Positions 33,607-42,476 of a stretch of 64,000 bases of DNA are shown here, in pieces; positions within the stretch are counted from its first letter, which is position 1; each line of letters opens with the position of its first letter. The translations under genes and the position numbers were made by a program. The notes under the pieces are model-generated. The model searched no databases. It was not told the origin of the DNA and worked only from the letters and a program-made list of their open reading frames with translations. Source of the DNA: Alphaproteobacteria bacterium (lineage in GTDB: Bacteria; Pseudomonadota; Alphaproteobacteria; Rhizobiales; Hyphomicrobiaceae); assembly GCA_018830445.1 (NCBI GenBank), contig JAHJSN010000126.1:1-64000 (forward strand), written 5' to 3'.

Positions 33607-34163
33607 CGATGAACACTATCGGTGTGCCGCAAGGCGGCGAGGAGGAAGAAGTCAAAAGGCGGGACTTCCTGGTCGTGGCAGGGAACGCATTCGCCGCTGT
33701 CGGAGCAGCGGCCACTCTCTGGCCCTTCATAGACAGCATGAATCCGTCTTCCGATGTTTCCGCACTTGCCTCAACGCAGATTGATCTTGGCCCTATCGCC
33801 TTGGGTCAGCGCATCACTGTGATGTGGCAAGGAAAGCCGGTTTTCATCGACCACCGGACTTCTAATCAAATCGCCCTTGCCAAAGCAGATGATGGGAATG
33901 CGGGCTTGATCGATCCAGCAACCGACGCCTCGCGTGTACAAAGAGAGGATTGGCTGATCATGATCGGGGTCTGCACCCACCTGGGGTGCATTCCCTTGGG
34001 GCAGAAGTCTGGTGATCCGCTGGGCCAGTGGAGCGGCTGGTTCTGCCCCTGCCACGGCTCGCACTACGACACTGCGGGTCGGATACGGAAGGGTCCTGCA
34101 CCGCGGAATCTCGACCTACCGCCGTATAAGTTCATAACCGACACAATCGTACAAATTGGGTGA
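33603..34163 (+). CDS. petA: Rieske iron-sulfur protein (ubiquinol-cytochrome c reductase type), stand-alone
   Basis: A 186-residue Rieske protein with a Tat-like N-terminus (KRRDFLVVAGNAFAAVGAAA) and the 2Fe-2S ligands in CTHLGCIP and CPCHGSHYD. The QKSGDPLGQWSGW segment between them and GPAPRNLDLPPYKF at the end are typical of PetA of the bc1 complex. No cytochrome b or c1 gene accompanies it. It may be a second Rieske subunit expressed under metal stress, which can replace a damaged 2Fe-2S subunit of the core bc1 complex; this is inference. Confidence 0.92.
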   Translation: MTMNTIGVPQGGEEEEVKRRDFLVVAGNAFAAVGAAATLWPFIDSMNPSSDVSALASTQIDLGPIALGQRITVMWQGKPVFIDHRTSNQIALAKADDGNAGLIDPATDASRVQREDWLIMIGVCTHLGCIPLGQKSGDPLGQWSGWFCPCHGSHYDTAGRIRKGPAPRNLDLPPYKFITDTIVQIG

Positions 34164-34305
34164 GGCCGTCCAAGTACTTCAGGAAGTTGGTGCGCTGATG
34201 TCGTCGCATATCTCAGAGAAACGACAATCTTGGGGCTCCAAATCGGTGCGTATTATGGACCCAGCATAGTCCTTAGAAGACGGGCCGCCGAGTGGGTGGG
34301 GATGG

Positions 34306-35484
34306 ATGATAAAAACAGCAAATATCCAGCGCATGTCAGGCCTGATGATTGTCATCGCAATCGCCTTGGGGCTTCTGAGCGCCAATACAATATACGCGGA
34401 ACTCTACTTCAAAGTCCACCACCTAAGAATTCACATTGGAATTGAAGACTTTTCTTTGTCGAGGCCGCTAATTGATTGGATCAACGAAGGCCTCATGGTG
34501 TTCTTCTTCCTGCTTGTAGGTCTTGAGATAAAGAAGGAAATTCTGGAGGGTCAGATCTCGAAGCCCTCGCAGATTGCCTTGCCGGCCTTTTCAGCATTGG
34601 GCGGGATGGTACTTCCTGCGATTATCTATGCGGTCTTTAATTGGAACGACTCTGTTGCACTTCAGGGATGGGCAATACCGACAGCTACCGACATCGTTCT
34701 CGCGCTTGGCATTCTCTCGATTCTCGGCACACGGATTCCGAGCGGCCTCACCGTCTTTCTAATGGCGGTGGCAATTTTCGATGACATTGTCGCAGTGCTG
34801 ATTATTGGTCTTTTCTACGGAGAGCAATTATCCGCGCTACCACTATTTGTCGCCATCGGCGCAACTATTCTGCTCTTTCTCATAAACGCCTACAGAATGA
34901 CGGGAATGTGGGGCTATCTGATCGTAGGCTTGGTATTGTGGGTCGCGCTACTCGAGTCAGGTGTGGAGGCGTCTCTGGCCGGGATCATCATCGCACTTGC
35001 TGTTCCGATGAGGTCAAGACCTGGTGGTGATCTGTCGCCCGTGCGCCTGCTTGAGAAAAAAATCCAGCCAATCGTGGCTCTCGCAATCGTTCCTCTGTTC
35101 GCGTTCTTGAATGCCGGCATCGAGCTTGATGAGCCGATCAGCGATACGCTAACGGCACCCATACCTCTTGGAATTATTCTTGGGCTCGTCATCGGAAAGC
35201 AGTTCGGTATTTTCGGCGCTGCCCTCATTGCTGTCGGCTTGGGACTTGGGAAGCTGCCTGCCAATGTGACATGGGGCCAGGTTTACGGCGCATCTCTGCT
35301 CGCGGGGATCGGATTTACGATGAGTCTGTTTGTTGCCACGCTGGCATTCGAAGAGGCCGGTTTGGTCGCCTCGGCCAAAGTCGCGGTGCTGACAGCTTCG
35401 CTCCTATCTGCGGTGGCCGGCCTCGCGGTTCTGCTCATGACGACACCCAGGCTACGCCAGTTGCCTACTGCCAAACCCGGCTAA
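34306..35484 (+). CDS. nhaA: Na+/H+ antiporter NhaA
   Basis: A 392-residue antiporter of normal family length. It shows the ion-binding AIFDDIVAVLIIGLF (the Asp pair of the transport site), ATDIVLALGILSILGTR, and GLEIKKEILEGQ in the pH-sensor region. About twelve helices are predicted. It exchanges cytoplasmic Na+ or Li+ for external protons. A 142-bp gap separates it from the Rieske gene, and no ECF or MerR motif precedes it. Confidence 0.95.
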   Translation: MIKTANIQRMSGLMIVIAIALGLLSANTIYAELYFKVHHLRIHIGIEDFSLSRPLIDWINEGLMVFFFLLVGLEIKKEILEGQISKPSQIALPAFSALGGMVLPAIIYAVFNWNDSVALQGWAIPTATDIVLALGILSILGTRIPSGLTVFLMAVAIFDDIVAVLIIGLFYGEQLSALPLFVAIGATILLFLINAYRMTGMWGYLIVGLVLWVALLESGVEASLAGIIIALAVPMRSRPGGDLSPVRLLEKKIQPIVALAIVPLFAFLNAGIELDEPISDTLTAPIPLGIILGLVIGKQFGIFGAALIAVGLGLGKLPANVTWGQVYGASLLAGIGFTMSLFVATLAFEEAGLVASAKVAVLTASLLSAVAGLAVLLMTTPRLRQLPTAKPG

Positions 35485-35554
35485 GCCTTAGAAAAAGCGG
35501 TTGGCCATGTTGCGATTGGCCGCGAATTTTTATCCGTCCAAACCTGGAAGTGGC

Positions 35555-36241
35555 ATGTGTTTTTCTCAGACGGCAAGTTTTGCGGCAGCGACCGTACTCG
35601 TCTCCGGCGGCGCGTACGCAGTTTGGAAAGCTCAGACCGTAAACTTGCGCTATGTCCCACTTGCCATGATGCCTGTCCTCGCAGGCCTCCAACAGTTCAT
35701 GGAAGGCCACGTTTGGATGGGCCTGGAAGCGGCTGATTCAGGTATGGTCTGGTGGGCGGCAATGGGTTTTATTCTCTTTTCGTGGCTGATGTGGCCGACG
35801 TGGATCCCCTTCAGCATGTATGCCCTTGAGCCGCCGCGCAGTGACCGCAAACAGGCACTTTTGGTCTTCGCGGTCGCCGGCTTGGCCTTCGGCCTGCTTC
35901 TCTATGTGCCACATCTCATGAATCCAGATTGGGTCAAAGTCTCTATTAATCGGCAGTCAATTGCATATGAAGATACAATGTTTTTGGATTACTTCATGCC
36001 GCGAGAGCTTACCTATTTGATATACCTGGCACTAATTATTACTCCGCCAATGTTGTCACACTATTTTCATATGCGGCTTTTCGGAGTCACGCTGGTTTCC
36101 GTCGTTCTCGTCGTCTGGATCTTTCTCAGTTACGCCTATATATCATTTTTCTGCCTACTTGCAGGCCTCGGCACGATCCATCTCATTTACATAATCGCAA
36201 ACAATAAGTGTAGGCGGGAATGCCCTGAACTCTTTCGATAA
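35555..36241 (+). CDS. DUF6629-like membrane protein
   Basis: A 228-residue protein with about seven membrane helices. It starts MCFSQTASFAAATVLVSGGA and contains AGLQQFMEGHVWMGLE, the pattern I associate with DUF6629 (MCFSxTASF...QQxxEGxxW). The start is taken at 35555 because this block begins there, with GGAAGTGG in front; an in-frame extension to 35501 looks non-coding. Function unknown. It lies 70 nt after nhaA on the same strand. Confidence 0.72.
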   Translation: MCFSQTASFAAATVLVSGGAYAVWKAQTVNLRYVPLAMMPVLAGLQQFMEGHVWMGLEAADSGMVWWAAMGFILFSWLMWPTWIPFSMYALEPPRSDRKQALLVFAVAGLAFGLLLYVPHLMNPDWVKVSINRQSIAYEDTMFLDYFMPRELTYLIYLALIITPPMLSHYFHMRLFGVTLVSVVLVVWIFLSYAYISFFCLLAGLGTIHLIYIIANNKCRRECPELFR

Positions 36242-36326
36242 AGAACGCGATAAAATCGAGGCCCTCGGCGTGGTGGTACTTGAGTTGCCGCTCCCGGACG
36301 CTTTTCGCAGTAGTAGCCTAGAGGCA

Positions 36327-36845
36327 CTAATCACCGTCATCCCGATTGACCTTTCCAATGGCGTTAACTTGGTTCAATCGGTGAAGCACAAGAAACACAA
36401 GTCCAGGAACAACGATCCATTGAGCAAGTGGTGAAAGGCCGAGATCATATCCCAGAATGTTAAAAACCGGCATTGAGTTAGCATATTGCCAGGACTGGCG
36501 AATATAGACATTAAACCATTCGCTAAAGCCTGTATAAACCACACCTATAAAGACAGCCGTAAGAGCAACCTGCCAATATAGATCCGTGGGCCAAATCTGT
36601 GACCGCCAAAGAAATACCGATACCAACATGGCGGACAAAGCGATCATTACGTCACCAATTGTACAGTGCACGATCGCCACGATGAGGTCTTCGGATGATT
36701 CAGTTTGCCAGATTGTGTAAAGAGGAAGTTGGAACACCTCCCACACGAGATGGCCGGCAGCGCTCAGCGCGAGGTAGCAAGCTAGAGCTGCCCATTGAGT
36801 GCGTCGGTTGAGACTTGCCCCTACCTGATTTCTCTCTTGTTTCAA
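36327..36845 (-). CDS. Hypothetical four-helix membrane protein
   Basis: A 172-residue protein with helices at about residues 18-36, 55-75, 90-112 and 140-160 (for example ALACYLALSAAGHLVWEVFQ, VALTAVFIGVVYTGFSEWF). It has no family signature that I recognise. It is convergent to the DUF6629-like gene and 45 nt downstream of the formyltransferase-like gene on the same strand, so those two may be co-transcribed. Confidence 0.65.
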   Translation of the reverse strand: MKQERNQVGASLNRRTQWAALACYLALSAAGHLVWEVFQLPLYTIWQTESSEDLIVAIVHCTIGDVMIALSAMLVSVFLWRSQIWPTDLYWQVALTAVFIGVVYTGFSEWFNVYIRQSWQYANSMPVFNILGYDLGLSPLAQWIVVPGLVFLVLHRLNQVNAIGKVNRDDGD

Positions 36846-36890
36846 CGCGCCATTCCATTGCTACAGATTGTGTTGCGCCGGGAAAAGTCC

Positions 36891-37730
36891 TCACCAGACG
36901 CGCTTGAAGATTCCATTCCAGAGGTACTGCCAGATTGTCGGTGGAAACCAAAGCCTGTTGGGCAAGTCAACCGCGCGTGGCCTCATCCGGCCGGCAAGGA
37001 CATCATCGATTGCCTGAACCAGGAACGGCAGGGCAACCCCCAATTGAACGTAGGGATAAGTCGTGATGTTGTCAGTTTTTGTGAAACGGACATTCGCCTG
37101 GTAAAGGACAGCACCGGTGTCAACGCCCTCGTCAATTACGTGAACCGTAATTCCTGCATGTTCAAGATCATTTGACACAAGCGCCCAATAGGCAGGGTGC
37201 TGGCCGCGATACTTCGGGTTGATCCCAGCGTGGTAGTTGATGAATGGCGCCGGAATGGAATGTAAAGTGCGGCGGCCAATAATGCGCGTTCCGTAGACTA
37301 GAACGACAGATGGCTGTAACGCGACAAGCATGCCGCGCGTATCTTCCGAATTTACCGAGCCGACTGGAAAAACGGAAATTGAAGAAGCCACGGATCGATC
37401 GAGACCGTGCGTTCCGCAAATCTCTGAAATACGACTGTCGCTCAACTTCCCAACAATTCGCGCCGCTAGACTTCCGGCGACCTGACCGATAGTCCTGACC
37501 GGTCCCAAGAGCCGCAGCCGGCGTTTGATGATCTGTGATTTCGTCTCAGCCGGTTCCCTGATGACCACAAGATCCGGGTATTTGCTCGCCAAATAGTTCG
37601 CCACAATCGCAGCGAGCGGCCCTTCGGCGGTCAAGAGTACGATTTTCTGAGGATCGCCAAGGTCTTCTGTGGCTTTTTCTACGTCCACGTTTTTCGCAAC
37701 ACCGAGCTTGTTGATCTGAAATTCACGCAA
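36891..37730 (-). CDS. Formyltransferase-family protein
   Basis: A 279-residue protein whose second half (residues 120-250) is a formyltransferase domain: PFINYHAGINPKYRGQHPAY with the Asn/His catalytic pair, and VIDEGVDTGAVLYQ with the essential Asp. The N-terminus (IVLLTAEGPLAAIVANYLASKY) is Rossmann-like. Such stand-alone enzymes formylate sugar-nucleotide amines, glycinamide or other amines with 10-formyl-tetrahydrofolate. No surface-sugar genes are adjacent, so the substrate is unknown. It is too divergent to be tRNA-Met formyltransferase. Confidence 0.78.
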   Translation of the reverse strand: MREFQINKLGVAKNVDVEKATEDLGDPQKIVLLTAEGPLAAIVANYLASKYPDLVVIREPAETKSQIIKRRLRLLGPVRTIGQVAGSLAARIVGKLSDSRISEICGTHGLDRSVASSISVFPVGSVNSEDTRGMLVALQPSVVLVYGTRIIGRRTLHSIPAPFINYHAGINPKYRGQHPAYWALVSNDLEHAGITVHVIDEGVDTGAVLYQANVRFTKTDNITTYPYVQLGVALPFLVQAIDDVLAGRMRPRAVDLPNRLWFPPTIWQYLWNGIFKRVW

Positions 37731-37766
37731 CTGCTGTTGCGCTGATATCCGAGGGCAACTGTTTTC

Positions 37767-38099
37767 TCAGTTGCGGCCGTAACAAGCCAAATGAGGCTCA
37801 TGGTGACATTTGTGGTGATTTTGCTTTACACGATGGTGGTGGTAGCCGTGATCGGCTGCGTGGTATTCACAGGCACTATGAGAAGTTACGCAACCGACGA
37901 AGCGCCAATGATGATGGTGTGAATTGTGCCCGACCGAAGTGGCAGAAAGCGGGTCAGAAAAGCCAAGGTCCAGAAGTTAGATCACCTTCTGCCCGTCGGC
38001 ATAGATCACTACATCGGCTGCATTGCTCGAAACGTTTTCCGCAAATGAGGTCCCGGTCATGGCCAAAACAGCTGCCAATACAATGAAAAACCTTGTCAT
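37767..38099 (-). pseudogene. Secreted His/Cys-rich protein interrupted by an in-frame TAA
   Basis: The ATG at 38099 (GAAGG 8 nt upstream) opens a signal peptide, MTRFFIVLAAVLAMTGTSFA, and 20 more residues to a TAA at 37977-37979. The same frame then continues open for 69 codons to TGA at 37767, giving a segment with 16 His and 4 Cys, for example HNSHHHHW, GYHHHRVKQNHHKCHHEPH. A single base change would restore a 110-residue secreted metal-binding protein. Either the gene is freshly broken, or only the 40-residue secreted peptide is made. It closes the copper-resistance block on this strand. Confidence 0.65.
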
Positions 38100-38165
38100 A
38101 TGCATATCCTTCACGGCTGGTATTTGAGAGTCTCCAGATCAACAACCGGGCTACGTGTGAGAGTC

Positions 38166-38197
38166 CCAGGGCACCAAGCTAAGGAATGGTACCCTGG
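38166..38197 (-). terminator. Hairpin between the CusF-like gene and the His-rich gene
   Basis: CCAGGGCACC (38166-38175) and GGTACCCTGG (38188-38197) form a 10-bp stem with one mismatch and a 12-nt loop, 7 bp beyond the CusF-like stop codon in the direction of transcription. No T-run follows, so it may be an mRNA-stabilising or attenuating hairpin rather than a full terminator. Confidence 0.4.
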
Positions 38198-38203
38198 TCA
38201 TCA

Positions 38204-38503
38204 TCATTTGGTCGGCTCGATCTTCGTAACGGTAATTTGCCCGTTGACGCGCTCGGCTGCGAATTTCACCTTGTCGCCCGGCTTAACGGCACTCAGCATC
38301 TCGTCGTCCTTGGCTTTGAACACCATCGTCATGGCGCCCATGTCAAGATTTGGTATGGGTTCATGCTTGATGGTCATTTTGCCGGTATCGGTATTGATCT
38401 TCGTCACTTCTCCAGCAACCATGGGAACTTCCTGGGCAAGGGCGGCAAATGCGGTACCGATTGCAATGGCAATTGACGCGAACGCGACGGTTATTTTCTT
38501 CAT
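38204..38503 (-). CDS. CusF-like periplasmic copper-binding protein
   Basis: A 99-residue protein with a signal peptide (residues 1-23) and the CusF fold: TGKMTIKHEPIPNLDMGAMT followed by MVF. Aligned with CusF, His 36 and Met 47/49 equivalents are kept, but the Trp that caps Cu(I) in CusF is replaced by Met, which could make an all-Met/His site. CusF delivers Cu(I)/Ag(I) to the CusCBA pump; here no CusA/B genes are found, only a TolC-like protein. It is 51 nt downstream of the cupredoxin gene. Confidence 0.88.
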   Translation of the reverse strand: MKKITVAFASIAIAIGTAFAALAQEVPMVAGEVTKINTDTGKMTIKHEPIPNLDMGAMTMVFKAKDDEMLSAVKPGDKVKFAAERVNGQITVTKIEPTK

Positions 38504-38554
38504 GACACTCTCCTGATAATTATCTTGGGACAGGCACCGAGTTGTCTCGATGTA

Positions 38555-39061
38555 TTATTTGACGACGATCTTCCCGGTCATTCCGGCTTCAAGATGGCCT
38601 GGAATGAGGCAAGACATGTCGAATTCGCCAGACTTGCTGAAGCGCCATACGATCTCATCGGAACCGCCGGGCTTAATCCGACGAGCGTTTGGATCGTCGT
38701 GTTCCATGTCCGGGTTTTTCGCCATCTCTTTTGCGTGCTCGAGGTTTTCTTCGCGAGTCGCGATGACGATCTCATGTTCGAGCTCGCCGCCGTTCCTGAG
38801 TTTGAAACGGATCTGCTCGCCCTTTTTCACCTCAATCACGTTCGGTTCGAAGGACATCGTCCCGTCGCCTTCGATCATCGTGATAGCAACTTCACGGGCG
38901 GGTTTGTTAGGGTCTCCAGGCTCACCGTAAGCACGCTCGTCTGCATGATGATGGGAATGACCGTGTTTTCCCGGTTCGGCCATTGCGTTGCCAAACACGA
39001 ACGGGCTAGCGACAGCGAACACCGTGCAGAAGGCTCGCGTTTTTTGGGATATCGTCATCAT
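38555..39061 (-). CDS. Periplasmic cupredoxin (copper-resistance type)
   Basis: A 168-residue protein with signal peptide (about 1-28) and His-rich start (GKHGHSHHHADERAYGEPGD), then a plastocyanin-like domain. Type-1 copper ligands are His in LEHEIVIA, and Cys, His and Met in MSCLIPGHLEAGM. This is the cupredoxin that goes with multicopper oxidases in copper-resistance clusters. TGTAACG occurs on this strand at 39106-39112, but no CGTCT box lies 15 nt behind it, so it does not match the ECF promoter. Confidence 0.88.
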   Translation of the reverse strand: MMTISQKTRAFCTVFAVASPFVFGNAMAEPGKHGHSHHHADERAYGEPGDPNKPAREVAITMIEGDGTMSFEPNVIEVKKGEQIRFKLRNGGELEHEIVIATREENLEHAKEMAKNPDMEHDDPNARRIKPGGSDEIVWRFSKSGEFDMSCLIPGHLEAGMTGKIVVK

Positions 39062-39189
39062 ACCTATTGTTCTCCGATGCGTCTTCGATTGATTTCGACT
39101 GCGATCGTTACACAGTAGCTCTGCACAATCAGTCTGAAGGCGGGCTGAACGCGACGATCACATGGTGTTCAAGCCTGCCCAGCCGCTGA

Positions 39190-40641
39190 TTAGTGGCCAG
39201 AATGTCCGCCACCTCCATGACGGGGTTTTACGGCCTTTACTTCCACTTGCGTCGGCACCCCGCTCGGCGCTTGTTCCACACGAGTGGCTTCGGCTAGAGA
39301 TTTGCCTTTCCATTCATAGGAAACCGTTCCGTGTGGGTGCTTGTACCAACCGGGGTCTTTGTAATCATTTGCGTCGAGGCCCTCGCGAACCTTCACAACT
39401 GAGAACATGCCCCCCATTTCAATCGGTCCATATTGTCCCCAGCCGGTCATCATTGGCAGCGTATTTTCCGGGAGTGGCATTTCCATCTCTCCCATGTCGG
39501 CCATCCCAGCCGATCCCATTGCCATGTAGCCGTCAACCACCCGTCCGATCTTCTTGGCGACATCCTGCTTGTCGACGCCGATATAGGTTTTTACGTCGTG
39601 ACCCATCGCATTCATTGTGTGGTGCGATTTGTGGCAATGGATCGCCCAATCTCCCAAGTTCACGGCGTCGAATTCGAACGCTCGCATCTGCCCGACGGCA
39701 CAATCCACTGTGACTTCCGGCCAGCGCGACTCTGGTCGTGTCCAACCACCATCGGTGCATGTGACTTCAAAATCGTAGCCATGCATATGGATCGGGTGGT
39801 TCGTCATCGTGAGGTTTCCGAAGCGGATGCGCACGCGATCGTCCTTGCCGCAAACGATGTGGTCAATGCCGGGAAAAACGCGGCTGTTCCAGCACCACAA
39901 ATTGAAGTCTGTCATAGTATTGATTTTCGGAACGTAGGTACCGGGCACGATATCGAATGCGTTCAACATAAACAGGAAGTCGCGATCGACGCGCATGAAT
40001 GACGGGTCTTTCGGATGCACGACGAACATTCCCATCATGCCCATTGCCATCTGCACCATTTCGTCGGCATGAGGGTGATACATAAACGTGCCGCTTTTCG
40101 TCAGGACGAATTCGTAGACGAATGTCTGGCCCGGTTTGATCTGCGGCTGGTTCAGGCCACCAACACCATCCATGCCATTAGGCAGAATAAATCCGTGCCA
40201 ATGAATGGTTGTGTGCTCAGGCAGCTTGTTGGTTACAAAAATCCGGACCTTGTCGCCTTCCACAGCTTCGAGCGTCGGGCCAGGAGACTGTCCGTTGTAG
40301 CCCCACAAATGTCCCTTCATGCCCGGTGCCAATTCCCTGACTACGGGTTCGGCGACAAGATGGAATTCCTTCCAACCATCTTTAATGCGCCACGGCAGCG
40401 TCCAACCATTAAGTGTCACGACGGGCTGGTATTCAGGCCCTTCCTTCGGGAACAGCGGAGGCTGCATAGATGGCGATGTCTGAATGGGGGCTTCTGGAAC
40501 AGCAGCAAATGCCGAACGACCCGAGAGAGCTTCGGTCGTGACGACAGCTGCCGCAGCACCCGAAGCGCCAAGGAAGTTTCTCCGTGAGAGCCTCCCGCTC
40601 GTTCCGTCCAACTTCTTTTCGTTCTCGCCTTGAGACGTCAT
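39190..40641 (-). CDS. Multicopper oxidase, Tat-exported (CopA/CueO-like)
   Basis: A 483-residue laccase-type oxidase that oxidises Cu(I) in the periplasm. The Tat signal is RLSRRNFLGASGAAAAVV. Copper ligands are visible as HWHGF, HPHADE, HPIHMHGYDF and HCHKSHHTM. The last motif deviates from the common HCHxxxHxxxGM/L spacing, having Met three residues after the fourth His. Met-rich stretches (GYMAMGSAGMADMGEMEMP) bind Cu(I). It belongs to the block downstream of the outer-membrane channel gene. Confidence 0.92.
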   Translation of the reverse strand: MTSQGENEKKLDGTSGRLSRRNFLGASGAAAAVVTTEALSGRSAFAAVPEAPIQTSPSMQPPLFPKEGPEYQPVVTLNGWTLPWRIKDGWKEFHLVAEPVVRELAPGMKGHLWGYNGQSPGPTLEAVEGDKVRIFVTNKLPEHTTIHWHGFILPNGMDGVGGLNQPQIKPGQTFVYEFVLTKSGTFMYHPHADEMVQMAMGMMGMFVVHPKDPSFMRVDRDFLFMLNAFDIVPGTYVPKINTMTDFNLWCWNSRVFPGIDHIVCGKDDRVRIRFGNLTMTNHPIHMHGYDFEVTCTDGGWTRPESRWPEVTVDCAVGQMRAFEFDAVNLGDWAIHCHKSHHTMNAMGHDVKTYIGVDKQDVAKKIGRVVDGYMAMGSAGMADMGEMEMPLPENTLPMMTGWGQYGPIEMGGMFSVVKVREGLDANDYKDPGWYKHPHGTVSYEWKGKSLAEATRVEQAPSGVPTQVEVKAVKPRHGGGGHSGH

Positions 40642-40670
40642 GGTTGCACCTTTTTGGCTTTGGCCAGTGG

Positions 40671-42182
40671 TTAGTGACCGGCGCCGCCACCATCGGCGGC
40701 CGCCATTTGTCCCCCAGTTTCCCCCATCGAACCTCCCATTCCGCCACCTCCGACAACTGCGACCTGTAGGTCCACAGTTGCCAGCCAGAAGTCCCTCTGC
40801 GATTCGATCGAAGCAATGCTCGTCTGATTTCTGGAGCGGGCATCGACAAGGAGTTCGAACAGATCGGCGAGCATGCCGTTGTATTGGAGGAGCATTTCTT
40901 CTGAAATGATATTTCGAAGCGGAACAAGTTTCCCGTCGTAAAGCTTCGCGATGTCGTAAGTCCCACGATATGCTTGGTAGGCCTCACGTGCTTCGCCGCG
41001 GACGTTTATCGCCTTATCTGCCAGGAGATTTACGGCCTGCCGATACGACTGTGCTGCGCTCCGCGTCCGGGCTTCCCCGAAATCATATATCGGAACTTGG
41101 AACTCCACTTCGAAGCCCCGCCAGGGTAACTTTTCTGTCACCGTGGTGTCGGTTCTCCTCAGGTTTCCACCGACGAGTTCATAGTCAGTCTCGACCACCC
41201 GCTCCCACTCGGTATTGCTCATTCCGCGGACTTCGAGAACGTTGATGAACCTAGTTGCGTGGGTTAGTCCAAATGATTTCGCCAGCGTTTCGAGCTGCAA
41301 CCGCGCCAATTGAAGGTCGACGCGCGATGAGATGGCTTGGGCTTCGATATCGTCGCGACGCATAGGTCTGGGCGGCAAAGGCTTCAGGGCGTCGGGAAGC
41401 CGGAAATTAATGTCGTCTCCCCATAGTCCCATGAGGCGGGCCAGCCGGTCCCGCTCCGAGCGATGTCGAAGAATGGCGATAGCAAGCTGCTGCGAGACTT
41501 GGGCGTAGAATTCGTGCTGACGCGCCTGGTTGATACGGCCAAGGCTACCGGTTTCTCCCAGCTTCTTGGCAAGATCCGACAAAGATTCAGCGGCCACCCT
41601 CGCTCTCTTCAACAAGATCACCGTCTGCCCTGCAGCAACTGCACGATAATAATTGCGCCGCGTTTCAGCAGCTGTTTTCAGGATCTCGTTTGTCGCCCGA
41701 AGCTGAGCCTGGTGAAACTGGTCCTCTGCAATCTCGCGACGGCGCGGTAGGGTCACGAGTCCCAGAATGTTCTGCAGAACGTTGCGCTCGATCTCTAGAA
41801 CCAATCCGCCCGCGGATAGGCGTGCCAACGAGAACGTCGGGCTGGGCGGCAGGCTGGCCTCGATCATCTGCGCCTCGGAAACACCGAGTTCGTTGAAAGC
41901 AGCTTGCAGCGCGCGGTTATTCAGCAGCGCGATCTGGACCGCTTCATCAACTGAAAGGGTTCCACTCAGAAGCGAATTGACGCGATCTCGAACATGCGCG
42001 GCGTCATCTTGATTTTCTATCTTGACGATATCCTTTTGCAGTTCGTTGCTTGCGATATCCTGAAGCAACAACATCCCGCCATCCGCGGAGAACTGCGCAC
42101 AACCGCCTGTCGCCATTGCCACACCAATCATCACGATCCAAAGACCTTGCGAACCTCGTCGCTTGAATTTAGTCCGTCCCAT
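40671..42182 (-). CDS. TolC-family outer-membrane efflux lipoprotein
   Basis: A 503-residue OMF protein with a lipobox (ATGGCAQ) and two TolC repeats rich in long coiled-coil helices, such as DEAVQIALLNNRALQAAFNE and SARLRAERD-like segments. The start at 42182 has GGGGGATTGAT in front; the in-frame ATG at 42212 is less likely. The C-terminal tail is Gly/Met-rich (GGGGMGGSMGETGGQ). The usual inner-membrane and adaptor parts are absent, so it may work with pumps encoded elsewhere or as a CopB-like outer-membrane copper protein. Confidence 0.85.
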   Translation of the reverse strand: MGRTKFKRRGSQGLWIVMIGVAMATGGCAQFSADGGMLLLQDIASNELQKDIVKIENQDDAAHVRDRVNSLLSGTLSVDEAVQIALLNNRALQAAFNELGVSEAQMIEASLPPSPTFSLARLSAGGLVLEIERNVLQNILGLVTLPRRREIAEDQFHQAQLRATNEILKTAAETRRNYYRAVAAGQTVILLKRARVAAESLSDLAKKLGETGSLGRINQARQHEFYAQVSQQLAIAILRHRSERDRLARLMGLWGDDINFRLPDALKPLPPRPMRRDDIEAQAISSRVDLQLARLQLETLAKSFGLTHATRFINVLEVRGMSNTEWERVVETDYELVGGNLRRTDTTVTEKLPWRGFEVEFQVPIYDFGEARTRSAAQSYRQAVNLLADKAINVRGEAREAYQAYRGTYDIAKLYDGKLVPLRNIISEEMLLQYNGMLADLFELLVDARSRNQTSIASIESQRDFWLATVDLQVAVVGGGGMGGSMGETGGQMAAADGGGAGH

Positions 42183-42248
42183 ATCAATCCCCCGAAGCTG
42201 GCCGTGTCCCAAGCACCGCGCCCCTGACGCAGTGAGCTGGACGGGCCG

Positions 42249-42476
42249 CTACTTCTTCTTTGGCGCAACCCGTTCGTTGACGCTTCCCCAAGGCTTTGGC
42301 TTAACGATCTGATAATCTTGCATGCCGTCCGTGATCGACTGATATCGAGCTTGCCCGGCGCCTGCGTAAGGCTCAGCAGGATGCGGCCCCACCCCGATAG
42401 GTTCCGGGAGTTCCCGACACCCCGTGATGACGCCAGTGCCTGCCAACAGCACCGCGAGTAATCTTGGTATTCGCAT
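42249..42476 (-). CDS. Small lipoprotein of the copper-resistance block
   Basis: A 75-residue protein with a lipoprotein signal (LLAVLLAGTGVITGCRELPE; lipobox ITGC) and a short hydrophilic tail (DYQIVKPKPWGSVNERVAPK). Unknown function. It precedes the TolC-like gene by 66 nt on the same strand, a common position for small lipoproteins in such operons. Confidence 0.75.
   Translation of the reverse strand: MRIPRLLAVLLAGTGVITGCRELPEPIGVGPHPAEPYAGAGQARYQSITDGMQDYQIVKPKPWGSVNERVAPKKK

Noticed and set aside
36345-36372. TTGACCTTTCCAATGG resembling a MerR-type promoter
   Set aside because: It lies in the 3' end of a minus-strand gene, has no inverted half and no downstream gene on its strand.
37314-37342. 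TGTAACG with CGTATC at 16 nt on the plus strand
   Set aside because: It lies inside the formyltransferase-like gene, has the wrong spacer and faces no gene.
39106-39112. TGTAACG on the minus strand before the cupredoxin gene
   Set aside because: The base pattern 15 nt behind is AATCGA, not CGTCT; without a -10 match it was not counted in the ECF regulon.
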